Source: Ruegeria sp. HKCCD4315
Lineage (GTDB): Bacteria; Pseudomonadota; Alphaproteobacteria; Rhodobacterales; Rhodobacteraceae
DNA length: 64,000 bases
Assembly (NCBI RefSeq): GCF_013112245.1
Contig: NZ_WVRN01000001.1
Span: 1,058,501 to 1,122,500 of the forward strand
Reading direction: 5' to 3'
The notes below the pieces were generated by a model. The model was not told where the DNA came from. It was given only the letters and a program-made list of their open reading frames with translations, and made no database searches. Numbering within the stretch: position 1 is the stretch's first letter; each line of letters starts with the position of its first letter. Positions 1-8,546 of the stretch are shown piece after piece. The position numbers and the translations under genes are program-made.

Positions 1-580
1 AGGCCCGCTTCACCTTGTCGATGTTCCGCCCGATCTTCATCACAACCAGCGCATCGGTCTGCGCCATACGCTCGGCCAAAGTGTCTTCCGGCAAGGTGCC
101 AACCAGCACGGTCAGTACGTCATCACCCCATGTGATCGGGTCACCTGTCGCGGTCCACGCACCGGACATGCCGGTGATTGCAGGCACAACCTCCACCGGA
201 GCTTCATGGCGCAACCGGTTGTAAAGATGCATGAACGAGCCATAGAAGAACGGATCGCCTTCGCACAAAACCACAACGTCCTCGCCCTGTTCGGACAGTG
301 TTTTCAGATGGGCAGTGCAATCCTCGTAGAACGCGGCCAGCAATTCATTGTAACGTGGGTCCGTGACGGGGATCTCGGTGGTTACGGGATATTCCATCGG
401 AAATTCCACCGCACCTTCAGGGATCATTCCGTTGACGATCTTGCGGGCCTGACCGCTGCGGCCTGGCTTACGGAAGAAAGCCACGTGCTTGGCGTTGCGC
501 AACAGGCGATCCGCCCGGACGCTCATCAGGTCCGGGTCGCCGGGGCCAAGCCCCACGCCATATATCGTGCCCATGCTCAT
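1..580 (-). CDS. cobI: precorrin-2 C20-methyltransferase, 3' part beyond window
   Basis: Adds the C20 methyl group to precorrin-2 using S-adenosylmethionine, an early step of the aerobic cobalamin pathway in the cytosol. About 193 N-terminal residues are visible. They open with MSMGTIYGVGLGPGDPDL, the glycine-rich SAM-binding start of the tetrapyrrole methylase family, and later contain LCEGDPFFYGSF, a second family motif. The start at 580 is chosen because its ATGA overlaps the cobH stop by 4 bases; an internal ATG at 574 is possible. It is the last visible gene of the riboswitch-led cob operon. The C-terminal part lies left of base 1. Confidence 0.93.
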   Translation of the reverse strand, partial: MSMGTIYGVGLGPGDPDLMSVRADRLLRNAKHVAFFRKPGRSGQARKIVNGMIPEGAVEFPMEYPVTTEIPVTDPRYNELLAAFYEDCTAHLKTLSEQGEDVVVLCEGDPFFYGSFMHLYNRLRHEAPVEVVPAITGMSGAWTATGDPITWGDDVLTVLVGTLPEDTLAERMAQTDALVVMKIGRNIDKVKRA

Positions 581-1206
581 TCTGCCCGGCTTGCGATGGC
601 GTTGACGGCTGCCACGGTGATGGCGCTGCCGCCCAGACGACCTTTGACAATGCAGGACGGCACCGGTTGTGCCTCCCACAGGGCATCCTTGGATTCTACC
701 GCGCCGACAAAGCCCACGGGGCAGCCAATGATCGCGGCGGGGCGCGGGCAATCAGGGTCTTCCAACATGTTCAGAAGGTGAAACAGGGCCGTCGGTGCGT
801 TGCCGATGGCGACCAGCGCGCCTTCCAGATGCGGCCGCCACAGTTCCAGCGCAGCAGCAGAGCGGGTGTTGCTCATCTCGGCGGCCAAAGGGCGCACGCG
901 TTCATCGTGCAGGGTGCAGATCACTTCGTTATCGGCGGGCAGCCGGAAGCGGGTCACACCTTCGCTGACCATACGCGCATCACACAGGATCGGTGCACCG
1001 TTTTCCAAGGCCGTGCGGGCAGCCGTCACAAAACCAGGCGAGAAATGGACGAACTCTTCCAGCCCGACCATGCCCGCGGCGTGGATCATCCGGACGGCGA
1101 CCTGCTCTTCATCGGCATCAAAACGGGCCAGATCAGCCTCGGACCGGATGGTGGCAAAGCTTTCCTTGTAGATCGCCGCGCCATCGGTTTCGTATGTGTA
1201 GGGCAT
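577..1206 (-). CDS. cobH: precorrin-8X methylmutase
   Basis: Moves the C11 methyl group to C12, converting precorrin-8X to hydrogenobyrinate. The 209-residue length is typical. The visible family pattern includes the MIHAAGMVGL segment, which carries the catalytic histidine, followed by GAPILCDARMVSEGV and IGNAPTALFHLL. The start ATG shares one base with the cobG stop (TGATG), so translation is probably coupled. The downstream cobI start overlaps its stop by 4 bases. Confidence 0.95.
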   Translation of the reverse strand: MPYTYETDGAAIYKESFATIRSEADLARFDADEEQVAVRMIHAAGMVGLEEFVHFSPGFVTAARTALENGAPILCDARMVSEGVTRFRLPADNEVICTLHDERVRPLAAEMSNTRSAAALELWRPHLEGALVAIGNAPTALFHLLNMLEDPDCPRPAAIIGCPVGFVGAVESKDALWEAQPVPSCIVKGRLGGSAITVAAVNAIASRAE

Positions 1207-2327
1207 CAGGTGAAGTCCATAGTCATGAGTGTTTCGGGGTCGAGCCCGCGCTGGCAGGGCTCATCCCCTGCGCGGCCCTGTTTTACAAGATCAAATCGTC
1301 CGTTTGCGCCCACCAATGTGATGTCGGCAGGCCCCATCCGGGCACAGCCCTTGGCACAGCCCGAGACATGCAGGCGTCCGGGTATGCGCGCAGCCAAGGC
1401 ACGGGCGATGTCGCGGGTTTCCACCTGCGCCTGCGGGCAGAACGGTGCGCCGGGGCAGGCGTCGGTGGTCATCAGCGGGTCAGAGGCGTCCGTGACAAAC
1501 TCTGTTGCGGGTATCGCCGCCCCGCCTTCCAGCAGGATCAGCCGCCACGGCGTGACACGCAGGGCAGCCGCGCCGCTGTCGTCAATCAGATCATAAAGTT
1601 TGCGCGCAGGCAGCGATCCAAAAGCTGCGCCGTACAGCGCGCCCAGATCACATGGGCCAGGTTGCAGTTTTGAGCCGACGGGACCCGGCGCATGCCCTTG
1701 CCATTCCTGCGGCAACGAGTCGATGACCCGCGCCATGCGGCGAGTTTCGGACGTGTATGTCTTTGAAAACCACATGGCTAACGCGATCGCATGATCAATG
1801 GCGTCGGCCTCGGTCACGGGCCGCCCGGTTTCGCAGCCATCGGCGCGCAGGATTAGGCCGTCAACGCCTGTTTCCAGACGAATATCCGCTGAATCCGCGT
1901 TCAAAAGCCGCGCGGGTCCGGTGTCGATGGCAAAACCGAACTTGGCGGGCAGGGCAGGCAACTCTGCCAACCGGTCGATCAGTTCCTGGGTGAGGCGCGC
2001 AGTCAAATCACCGGCCTGATACAGCGGTGTGACCAGAATATTGCGTCGCACCTCGATGCCGGGTTCCGCATCCAGAAGGTTCAGCGCTGCAAGCTCCTTA
2101 AGCAGCGGCTGATGGTCATAGTCCTCCACGCCCCGCAATTGCAGATTGGCACGGTTGGTCAAGTCGATCGACCCGTTGCCAAACCGATCTGCAAGGTCGC
2201 ACAGACCCAATGCCTGATCCGCTGTCAGACGCGCCAGCCGGGGCCGGACCCGCACGACCAACCCGTCGCCGGACATCATTGGACGATGGGCACCGGGGCA
2301 CCAACCCTGCACGATAGGAGCGCTCAT
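1206..2327 (-). CDS. cobG: precorrin-3B synthase
   Basis: An oxygen-dependent monooxygenase that makes precorrin-3B from precorrin-3A, and so a marker of the aerobic B12 route. The protein (373 residues) has the nitrite/sulfite-reductase-like fold with N-terminal half-domain motifs. Its cysteine cluster, CPGAPFC followed by SGCAKGCARM, is the expected 4Fe-4S/sirohaem-type ligand set. I chose the start MSAPIVQGWCPGAH because its ATGA overlaps the cobN stop by 4 bases; an upstream in-frame start at 2375 would lie well inside cobN. It is located between cobN and cobH in the operon. Confidence 0.93.
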   Translation of the reverse strand: MSAPIVQGWCPGAHRPMMSGDGLVVRVRPRLARLTADQALGLCDLADRFGNGSIDLTNRANLQLRGVEDYDHQPLLKELAALNLLDAEPGIEVRRNILVTPLYQAGDLTARLTQELIDRLAELPALPAKFGFAIDTGPARLLNADSADIRLETGVDGLILRADGCETGRPVTEADAIDHAIALAMWFSKTYTSETRRMARVIDSLPQEWQGHAPGPVGSKLQPGPCDLGALYGAAFGSLPARKLYDLIDDSGAAALRVTPWRLILLEGGAAIPATEFVTDASDPLMTTDACPGAPFCPQAQVETRDIARALAARIPGRLHVSGCAKGCARMGPADITLVGANGRFDLVKQGRAGDEPCQRGLDPETLMTMDFT

Positions 2328-5300
2328 GTCAGGCCCTCCAGATCCGCCCGGATCGAGTTTCGACGGGTGTTCCAAAGCCCGGCCTCAAGCAACGCGCGGA
2401 ACCGGTCCTGCATTGCTTGATGGGCCAGGGGATTGGCCTCTTGCAGGAAGGTGTCCACTTCTTCGTTGCCCAAAGTGGCATCGTGGTAAAGATCGAACAG
2501 ATGTGGTGCGACCGTCCCGGACAGATGGGCGAAGGATGCCATGTGATCAAGCGTCGCCGCGATTTCAGCCGCGCCCCGGAAGCCATGCCGCTGCATCCCT
2601 GCGATCCAGTTGGGATTTGCGGCGCGGGCGTGAACGACACGGCTGATCTCTTCCGGCAGGGTTCGGGCGCGGGGGGTTTCGGGGTTTGTGTTGTCCAGAT
2701 GGTAAAGCTGCACGCTACCTCCGGTGATTTTCTTGGCTGCCGCAAATCCGGCCTCATGCGTGGCATAGTCATTGGCCAGCAGCAGATCGGTTTCGGTCAG
2801 ATCCTGCAGGTGAACAAAGCTGTCAGCATTGGCCACGCGCTGGGTGATGCCGTCTTTGTCCTGTGCGATGTGTTCGCCTTCCAGCGCGAAAGAACTGGCT
2901 TCCAGCCAAGCCTCACCCGCCTGGGCGCGCGCTTCGTCGGTGTAGACTTCGGACAATTGGGTCATGTTGACGCCATAACTCCCGGGCGCCGGGCCGTAGA
3001 CGCGGGCCGTAGGGGCCAAGCCTGCATAGGGGTTCCAGTCCGGTGCTTCGTCACGCGCAGACAGAGCACGAACGGCTTGGCCGTATAGCGCCGAAAGGGT
3101 CGGGAACACATCCCGGAACAGGCCCGACACGCGCAGGGTGACGTCCAGACGCGGGCGGCTGAGATCGGTAATCGGCAGGACTTCGACGCCCGACACCCGT
3201 TCGGAACCCTTGTCCCAAACGGGTTTGACGCCCAGCAGATGCAGCGCCATGGCAAATTCTTCACCCGCGGTGCGCATGGTGGCCGAGCCCCACAGGTCTA
3301 CAATCAGCCCTTTGGGGTAATCGCCTTCTTCTTGCAGATGGCGGCGCACAAGTTCTTCAGCCAGTTTGACGCCCTGCGCATATGCTGCGCGGGTCGGGAC
3401 CGAGCGTGGGTCGGTAGTATAAAGGTTTCGCCCGGTCGGCAGCACGTCCGACCGCCCACGATACGGAGAGCCGGATTGACCAGCCTCGATCCGTTTGCCC
3501 GCGAGCGCGTCGATCAGAGCACTTCGTTCGGCATGGGCCGAAGCCGTTGGGTCAAAATTGCCTGTCACTTCGGGCACGCGACCAAAGATATGTAGCCCGT
3601 CACCGAATTGGCTTTCCTTGATGTCACAGACAAAGCGGTCGATCCGGGTGATCGCCTCGGCTGTGCAGGTGGCTTGATCGAGGCCAAGATCGTTTTCCAG
3701 CCCGATGGCCTGCGCTTCGTCCCGGATATCTTCTTGCAAACGGTCGCGGCGCTTGGGGTCTAACCCGTCTGCGTTCGAGAACTCATCCAGCAGCGACTCC
3801 AACCGCACCATCCGGTCCGGCGTCCCGCTTTCCTTCATCGGCGGTGGGATGTGGCCCAGCGTGACGGCCCCGATCCGACGCTTGGCCTGCGCGGCTTCGC
3901 CGGGGTCGTTGACGATAAACGGGTAGATCACTGGCAGGTCGCGGATCAGCGCTTCGGGCCAGCAATCGGCAGACAGGGCCACAGATTTGCCGGGCAACCA
4001 TTCCAGAGTGCCATGCGCACCGATATGGATTAGCGCGTCCGCACCAAGACCTTTGCGCAACCACAGATAAAAGGCGACATAGCTGTGACGGGGCGTGCGC
4101 GACAAGTCGTGATAATCGTCATCGCGCAGTTCCGGTGTACCGCGTTCGGGTTGCAACGCGACCAGAGCTTGACCACGGCGCAGTGCTGTGAAGTGGAACG
4201 CGCCATCTGCAAAGGCCGGATCGTCTTCGCATTTGCCCCAAACTGTTTGAAGGTCGGTTCGCAACTGCTCGGGCAGATCGGTCAGCGCTTGCAAGTACTC
4301 GTCCAGCGGCCATGAAATCCGGGCGTCCAACAGTGTTTCAGCAATCGGCTCTGCTGGCGCGGTGTCATAGCCCTCGTTCTGTAGATCGCATAGCATCGCC
4401 TCGGCAGATGCCAGCGCGTCCAGACCTACCGCATGGGCCATCTGCCAGTCTTTGCCGGGATAGGTCGACAGCACCAACGCTGGGATCTGATCCGCCTTCG
4501 GTTTGTCGTTCAGGTGCAGCCAGCCTGATACCCGGTCGATAATGGCTTCGATCCGTTCGGCCTCGGCCCGGTGGGCAAAGCGGGAGTATTCCAGATGAGG
4601 ATCGCGTTTGCCCGGTTCTTTGAACGAAGCGATGCCCGCCGAAATCCGCCCGTCTACCTCGGGCAAGACAACATGCATGGCAAGGTCGGCAGGTGAGAGA
4701 CCGCGTTCCGCCTCAGCCCAGGCTTTGCGGCGCGAGGTGGCCAGAGCGACCTGAAACACCGGCACATTGGCGGCATCCAGCGGAGACGTGCCCGACGCGC
4801 CTTTGCCCGAAAAGGACGTTGCGTTGATGATGGCAGCGGGGGTCAACGCCCCAAGCGTCTCGCGCAACCAATCGGCAGCAGTTGGCGCTTTGAGCGAAGG
4901 CGCGAACAGGCCCACTGCCGCAAATCCGCGCGCACGCAAGCTGCGGATCAGAGCTGCGACTGGGGCAGTGTCGGCCGACGTCAGGTAGGCGCGGTAAAAC
5001 GTGACGACGATACGTTTTGCGTCGCCTTCGAACGCGGTATCCGTTGGGATTACACCACGATCCGGGCACCATGCGCCGCATTCAGGCAGGGTCTTTGCGC
5101 CCATCACCGGCCCGGCATAAAGCCCGGCTGCCAAGGCCATCTGGGCCAATGCCGCTTGCGCCGCGACCTCGCCACCGGTGTCGCACAGATGGGCCAAACG
5201 GCGTAGCGTTGAAACGGGCAGGGTGGAATAGTCATCCAGCCGCGTATCTTCGCGCCCATCCGCGGGCAGAATGGCAAGCGCGATACCCTTGGCCTGCGCC

Positions 5301-5617
5301 AGCGCCAGAACCTGTTGCAAGCCGTAGGACCAGTAAGGCACGCCGCCGATCAGGCGGATCAGAATGCCCTTGGCGCCGTCCAACGTCTGCTCGACATAAG
5401 TGTCGACGGACAGAGGGTGTTTGAGAGCGGTCAAATTGGCCAGTCGAAGCGTTGGCATTCGACCCTCGGTTCCGCCGCCACGATGCCAGCCCGCCGCGAA
5501 AGCGCCGAGGTCGCTGTCCGAGAAGGACAAAACAACCAGATCCGCCGGGCTTTGGCCCAGATCGGTTGGGGTCTCGGTTTCCTCGAGCCCGTGGCTTTCG
5601 CGGAAGACGACGTGCAT
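2324..5617 (-). CDS. cobN: cobaltochelatase large subunit
   Basis: The large subunit of the ATP-dependent CobNST chelatase that inserts cobalt into hydrogenobyrinic acid a,c-diamide. The protein has 1097 residues, somewhat shorter than the ~1270-residue Pseudomonas protein. Recognisable family motifs include YLWLRKGLGADALIHIGAHG, WGSATMRTAGEEFAMALHLL and the C-terminal HGFRGAAEIAATLDHM region. It starts 3 bases after the cobW stop and overlaps cobG by 4. The partner subunits cobS and cobT are not in this window. Confidence 0.95.
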   Translation of the reverse strand: MHVVFRESHGLEETETPTDLGQSPADLVVLSFSDSDLGAFAAGWHRGGGTEGRMPTLRLANLTALKHPLSVDTYVEQTLDGAKGILIRLIGGVPYWSYGLQQVLALAQAKGIALAILPADGREDTRLDDYSTLPVSTLRRLAHLCDTGGEVAAQAALAQMALAAGLYAGPVMGAKTLPECGAWCPDRGVIPTDTAFEGDAKRIVVTFYRAYLTSADTAPVAALIRSLRARGFAAVGLFAPSLKAPTAADWLRETLGALTPAAIINATSFSGKGASGTSPLDAANVPVFQVALATSRRKAWAEAERGLSPADLAMHVVLPEVDGRISAGIASFKEPGKRDPHLEYSRFAHRAEAERIEAIIDRVSGWLHLNDKPKADQIPALVLSTYPGKDWQMAHAVGLDALASAEAMLCDLQNEGYDTAPAEPIAETLLDARISWPLDEYLQALTDLPEQLRTDLQTVWGKCEDDPAFADGAFHFTALRRGQALVALQPERGTPELRDDDYHDLSRTPRHSYVAFYLWLRKGLGADALIHIGAHGTLEWLPGKSVALSADCWPEALIRDLPVIYPFIVNDPGEAAQAKRRIGAVTLGHIPPPMKESGTPDRMVRLESLLDEFSNADGLDPKRRDRLQEDIRDEAQAIGLENDLGLDQATCTAEAITRIDRFVCDIKESQFGDGLHIFGRVPEVTGNFDPTASAHAERSALIDALAGKRIEAGQSGSPYRGRSDVLPTGRNLYTTDPRSVPTRAAYAQGVKLAEELVRRHLQEEGDYPKGLIVDLWGSATMRTAGEEFAMALHLLGVKPVWDKGSERVSGVEVLPITDLSRPRLDVTLRVSGLFRDVFPTLSALYGQAVRALSARDEAPDWNPYAGLAPTARVYGPAPGSYGVNMTQLSEVYTDEARAQAGEAWLEASSFALEGEHIAQDKDGITQRVANADSFVHLQDLTETDLLLANDYATHEAGFAAAKKITGGSVQLYHLDNTNPETPRARTLPEEISRVVHARAANPNWIAGMQRHGFRGAAEIAATLDHMASFAHLSGTVAPHLFDLYHDATLGNEEVDTFLQEANPLAHQAMQDRFRALLEAGLWNTRRNSIRADLEGLT

Positions 5618-5620
5618 GGT

Positions 5621-6676
5621 TTACTCGGCAGCCTCGGTGACGCCCGCGAGGATCGCGTGGATTTCGGCCTCTTTGATGTCGTCATGCTCGGCGATAACAA
5701 CCAGACGCGAACGGCGCTCTTCCTCTGGTCCCCATGGGCGGTCATATTGGTGACGGACGCGTGTGCCCACAGCCTGAACCAGCAGGCGCATGGGTTTGCC
5801 CTGTACTGCCGCATAACCTTTGACCCGCAGGATGTTCAGCTCGGTCGCCAGACGTTCGATCTTGGCGACCAGATCGGCTGGATCGGTTTGTTCCGGCAAC
5901 TCGACGATGATGCTTTCGAAATCGTCATGTTCGTGATCGTGATGACCGTCGTGGTGCGACGGACGTGCATCCATGTCGTCTTCGGCTGCGGCTTCCAGAC
6001 CCAGTACAACGCGGACATCCACAACGCCCTCGGCGACTTCGACAACAGGCAGGGGGCGCGGTGCTTCGGAGGCGATGACTTCCTTGGCCTTGGCCACACC
6101 TTCGGGTCCTGCAAGATCAGGCTTGGTCAACAGGATGATGTCGGCGCAAGAGATCTGATCCTCAAACACCTCGGACAGGGGCGTTTCGTGATCGATCGAG
6201 TCGTCGGCGAGGCGTTGGGCATCGACAGCTTCGACATTCGGGGCAAAGCGACCGGCGGCGACGGCCTCGGCATCGGCCAGAGCGATCACGCCATCGACAG
6301 TGATCTTTGAGCGGATATCCGGCCAGTCGAACGCTTTCAGCAGCGGCTTGGGCAGGGCGAGGCCAGAGGTTTCGATCAGGATGTGCTCGGGGCGCGGTTC
6401 CAGCGCCATCAGCGCCTCGATGGTCGGGATGAAGTCATCCGCGACGGTGCAGCAGATGCAGCCGTTTGCCAGCTCCATGATGTTTTCCGCAGGGCAATCC
6501 GGGATGGCGCAGGATTTCAGGATATCGCCATCCACGCCCACATCGCCAAACTCGTTGACGACAACAGCCAGACGTTTGCCCTGCGGGTTCTGCATCAGGT
6601 GTTTGACCAGCGTGGTTTTGCCCGAGCCCAGAAAGCCGGTGATCACGGTGACGGGAAGTTTTTCGAGATTCGACAT
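5621..6676 (-). CDS. cobW: CobW-family GTP-dependent metallochaperone
   Basis: A G3E-family GTPase thought to deliver cobalt to the CobNST chelatase. The protein (351 residues) has a Walker A GFLGSGKTT near residue 15. The metal-binding CxCC motif GCICCT comes after an ELANG segment, and a histidine/aspartate-rich stretch near residue 235 (HHDGHHDHEHDD) probably binds metal too. I use the start MSNLEKLPVT at 6676, one base after the preceding stop; a start at 6688 would overlap the upstream gene. It is the second gene of the cobalamin operon. Confidence 0.95.
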   Translation of the reverse strand: MSNLEKLPVTVITGFLGSGKTTLVKHLMQNPQGKRLAVVVNEFGDVGVDGDILKSCAIPDCPAENIMELANGCICCTVADDFIPTIEALMALEPRPEHILIETSGLALPKPLLKAFDWPDIRSKITVDGVIALADAEAVAAGRFAPNVEAVDAQRLADDSIDHETPLSEVFEDQISCADIILLTKPDLAGPEGVAKAKEVIASEAPRPLPVVEVAEGVVDVRVVLGLEAAAEDDMDARPSHHDGHHDHEHDDFESIIVELPEQTDPADLVAKIERLATELNILRVKGYAAVQGKPMRLLVQAVGTRVRHQYDRPWGPEEERRSRLVVIAEHDDIKEAEIHAILAGVTEAAE

Positions 6677-6677
6677 G

Positions 6678-7052
6678 TCAGGCTCCAATCGGGGGAATGC
6701 GCGAAGCGCAGTTTTTGCGGAAATGTTCAGGGCGCTCGCGCCATTTCACCAGGCCATCTTCGGTGGCCAGATACTTGGTTGCGCCGTCGACGATTACATC
6801 GACATGGTCCACTTCGTTCAGGTTTTCGTAAACGAAGGTCCAGCGATCGGGGCCACCGCGCAGCACGATAGAACAGCCCTGATCGCAGTTCGAAAGGCAT
6901 TCGACAGGTTTCAGGGTGATGCCTTCAGGCAGTTCGGCTTGTTCCAATGCCTGGTGCAGCAAAGTGCCGGGGCGTTGCGCATCGTCTTCGATGGGCAGCC
7001 CGCGGCGGCAGGTCGTGCAGACCAGCAGTTCGACCGGTGTGGTCTCAGTCAT
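6678..7052 (-). CDS. DUF1636 ferredoxin-like metal-binding protein
   Basis: A 124-residue protein with a thioredoxin-like ferredoxin pattern: CTTCRRG near the N-terminus and CLSNCDQGC further on, four or five cysteines suited to a 2Fe-2S cluster. From memory this is the DUF1636/COG5469 family, often found beside cobW in Rhodobacterales. Its exact task in B12 synthesis is unknown; redox support or metal handling is an inference. The start at 7052 is preferred because a purine-rich GGATGAGAG lies just upstream; an ATG at 7061 is the alternative. It is the first gene after the cobalamin riboswitch. Confidence 0.8.
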   Translation of the reverse strand: MTETTPVELLVCTTCRRGLPIEDDAQRPGTLLHQALEQAELPEGITLKPVECLSNCDQGCSIVLRGGPDRWTFVYENLNEVDHVDVIVDGATKYLATEDGLVKWRERPEHFRKNCASRIPPIGA

Positions 7053-7149
7053 GTCTCTCATCCCCCCAAATCCTCTTCGCGGGGGACGGGGTTTCAAGCG
7101 GGCCACGTGTTGCAACATGGACCCGATACCGGAACACCCCGCCCGGTTT

Positions 7150-7352
7150 CAACTTCGGGTGTTGGCAGGTCTCCCGGCTTGCGGATGTCAGAGGCCCGGT
7201 ACGTCAGGGTCCTCTGTCGGATGTCCCGCCTTCCCGGCCTAGGCCAGTGGCATTGGGCACCCTCTCCGGTCACGGTCGCGGGGGCGGCTGCGTTTGGCGG
7301 AAGATCCGTTGACGCATTCCCTTTTCATCGGCTCTTGCCGACACCAACGAAT
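7150..7352 (-). promoter_or_regulatory. cobalamin (B12) riboswitch
   Basis: On the minus strand the leader shows the conserved aptamer parts in order: GTTGGTGTC near 7348, GATGAAAAGGGAA near 7328-7316, GCCGCCCCCGCGACCGTGA near 7290-7270, and the B12 box GCAAGCCGGGAGACCTGCC at 7182-7164. It sits directly upstream of the DUF1636-cobW-cobN operon. The likely action is to shut off cobalamin synthesis genes when adenosylcobalamin is present. Boundaries are approximate. Confidence 0.93.
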
Positions 7353-7509
7353 GGGTCATGCGGCACCGCTGGCCCGCTTGTCAAGCGCGTTGCGCGTAAC
7401 ATCAGGAGGCGGGTGTGAAAAGCGACCTGTGGTTGTCGTTGGGCGGCATGAATGGTCAGATAAATCCGTGATCGCATGACAGGTACAAGCCAGCAGGGAG
7501 AGGCGACAT

Positions 7510-8466
7510 ATGAAAGTAGGATTCATCGGGTTGGGAAACGTTGGCGGCAAGCTTTCGGGATCCTTGCTGCGGAACGGTATTGATCTGACGGTACATGATC
7601 TGAACGCGGATCTGGTGGCCGCGTTTGTCGCCCTTGGCGCAAAGGCAGCCGAAGGCCCGGCACAGTTGATGCGCGATTGCGATGCGGTCATCACCTGCTT
7701 GCCATCGCCTGCGGCGTCAGATGCGGTCATGCAAAAGATGCTGCCCGAAGTGGGCCCCGGCAAAATCTGGATGGAGATGTCGACAACCGATGAGGCCGAG
7801 GTCAAGCGTTTGGGGGCCGAGGTGATCGAACGCGGAGGCGCGGCAGTGGACTGCCCGGTTTCGGGCGGGTGCCATCGGGCGGCCACCGGCAATATCTCGA
7901 TCTTCGCGGGATGTGACCGTGCGACTTTTGAGCGGATTCTGCCGTTTCTGACCACCATGGGACGGCGTGTTTTGCACACGGGTGAATTGGGCTCTGCCTC
8001 GGTTTTGAAGGTGCTGACCAACTATCTGGCCACAGCCAACCTGATCACTTGCGCCGAAGCGCTGGTCACGGCAAAGGCGGCGGGCATGGATCTCAACACG
8101 ACATATGAGGCGATAAAAATCTCGTCCGGTACGTCCTTTGTGCATGAAACGGAAAGTCAGGTCATACTGAATGGTTCGCGCGACATCTCCTTCACTATGG
8201 ACTTGGTGAAAAAGGACATTGGTCTGTTTCAAGAGGTAGCGGACCGCGCCGGGGTGCCTCTGGAAATGAATCCGGTCATGATCAAGATTTTTGAAGATGG
8301 CATTGCCCGGTATGGCGATCGCGAGCTGTCGCCGAATATCATCAAACGTCTGGAAGAGGCGACTGGTTTGGACATCACAGCCCCCGGTTTCCCGCCGGAG
8401 ATGGAAGATGATGAACCGGAAGAGCCGGGGTATGAGGTTGTCCCGCAAGGCCGGGGCTCGGCGTAG
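7510..8466 (+). CDS. 3-hydroxyisobutyrate dehydrogenase-family oxidoreductase
   Basis: An NAD(P)-dependent beta-hydroxyacid dehydrogenase of 318 residues. The N-terminal Rossmann motif is GFIGLGNVGG. The substrate motif DCPVSGGCHRAATG is near residue 117, and SVLKVLTNYL holds the expected catalytic lysine near residue 165. An acidic, proline-rich tail of about 30 residues extends past the usual end. The substrate cannot be fixed from sequence: 3-hydroxyisobutyrate, tartronate semialdehyde or a sulfonate-derived aldehyde are all options. It is transcribed away from the cob riboswitch and appears monocistronic; a purine-rich AGGGAGAGG lies upstream of the ATG. Confidence 0.85.
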   Translation: MKVGFIGLGNVGGKLSGSLLRNGIDLTVHDLNADLVAAFVALGAKAAEGPAQLMRDCDAVITCLPSPAASDAVMQKMLPEVGPGKIWMEMSTTDEAEVKRLGAEVIERGGAAVDCPVSGGCHRAATGNISIFAGCDRATFERILPFLTTMGRRVLHTGELGSASVLKVLTNYLATANLITCAEALVTAKAAGMDLNTTYEAIKISSGTSFVHETESQVILNGSRDISFTMDLVKKDIGLFQEVADRAGVPLEMNPVMIKIFEDGIARYGDRELSPNIIKRLEEATGLDITAPGFPPEMEDDEPEEPGYEVVPQGRGSA

Positions 8467-8546
8467 AGGTTCAAGCTAACCTTTCCAACGAAATGTAATC
8501 GGCAATCGGGGTGGGCCAGCCCAGAAATCCGGCCCCGATTGCCGCG

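Noticed and set aside
1..6310. Many plus-strand frames of 60-330 codons opposite the cob genes
   Set aside because: These are antisense shadows of high-GC genes; none has family likeness or a ribosome site, and the minus-strand genes are certain.
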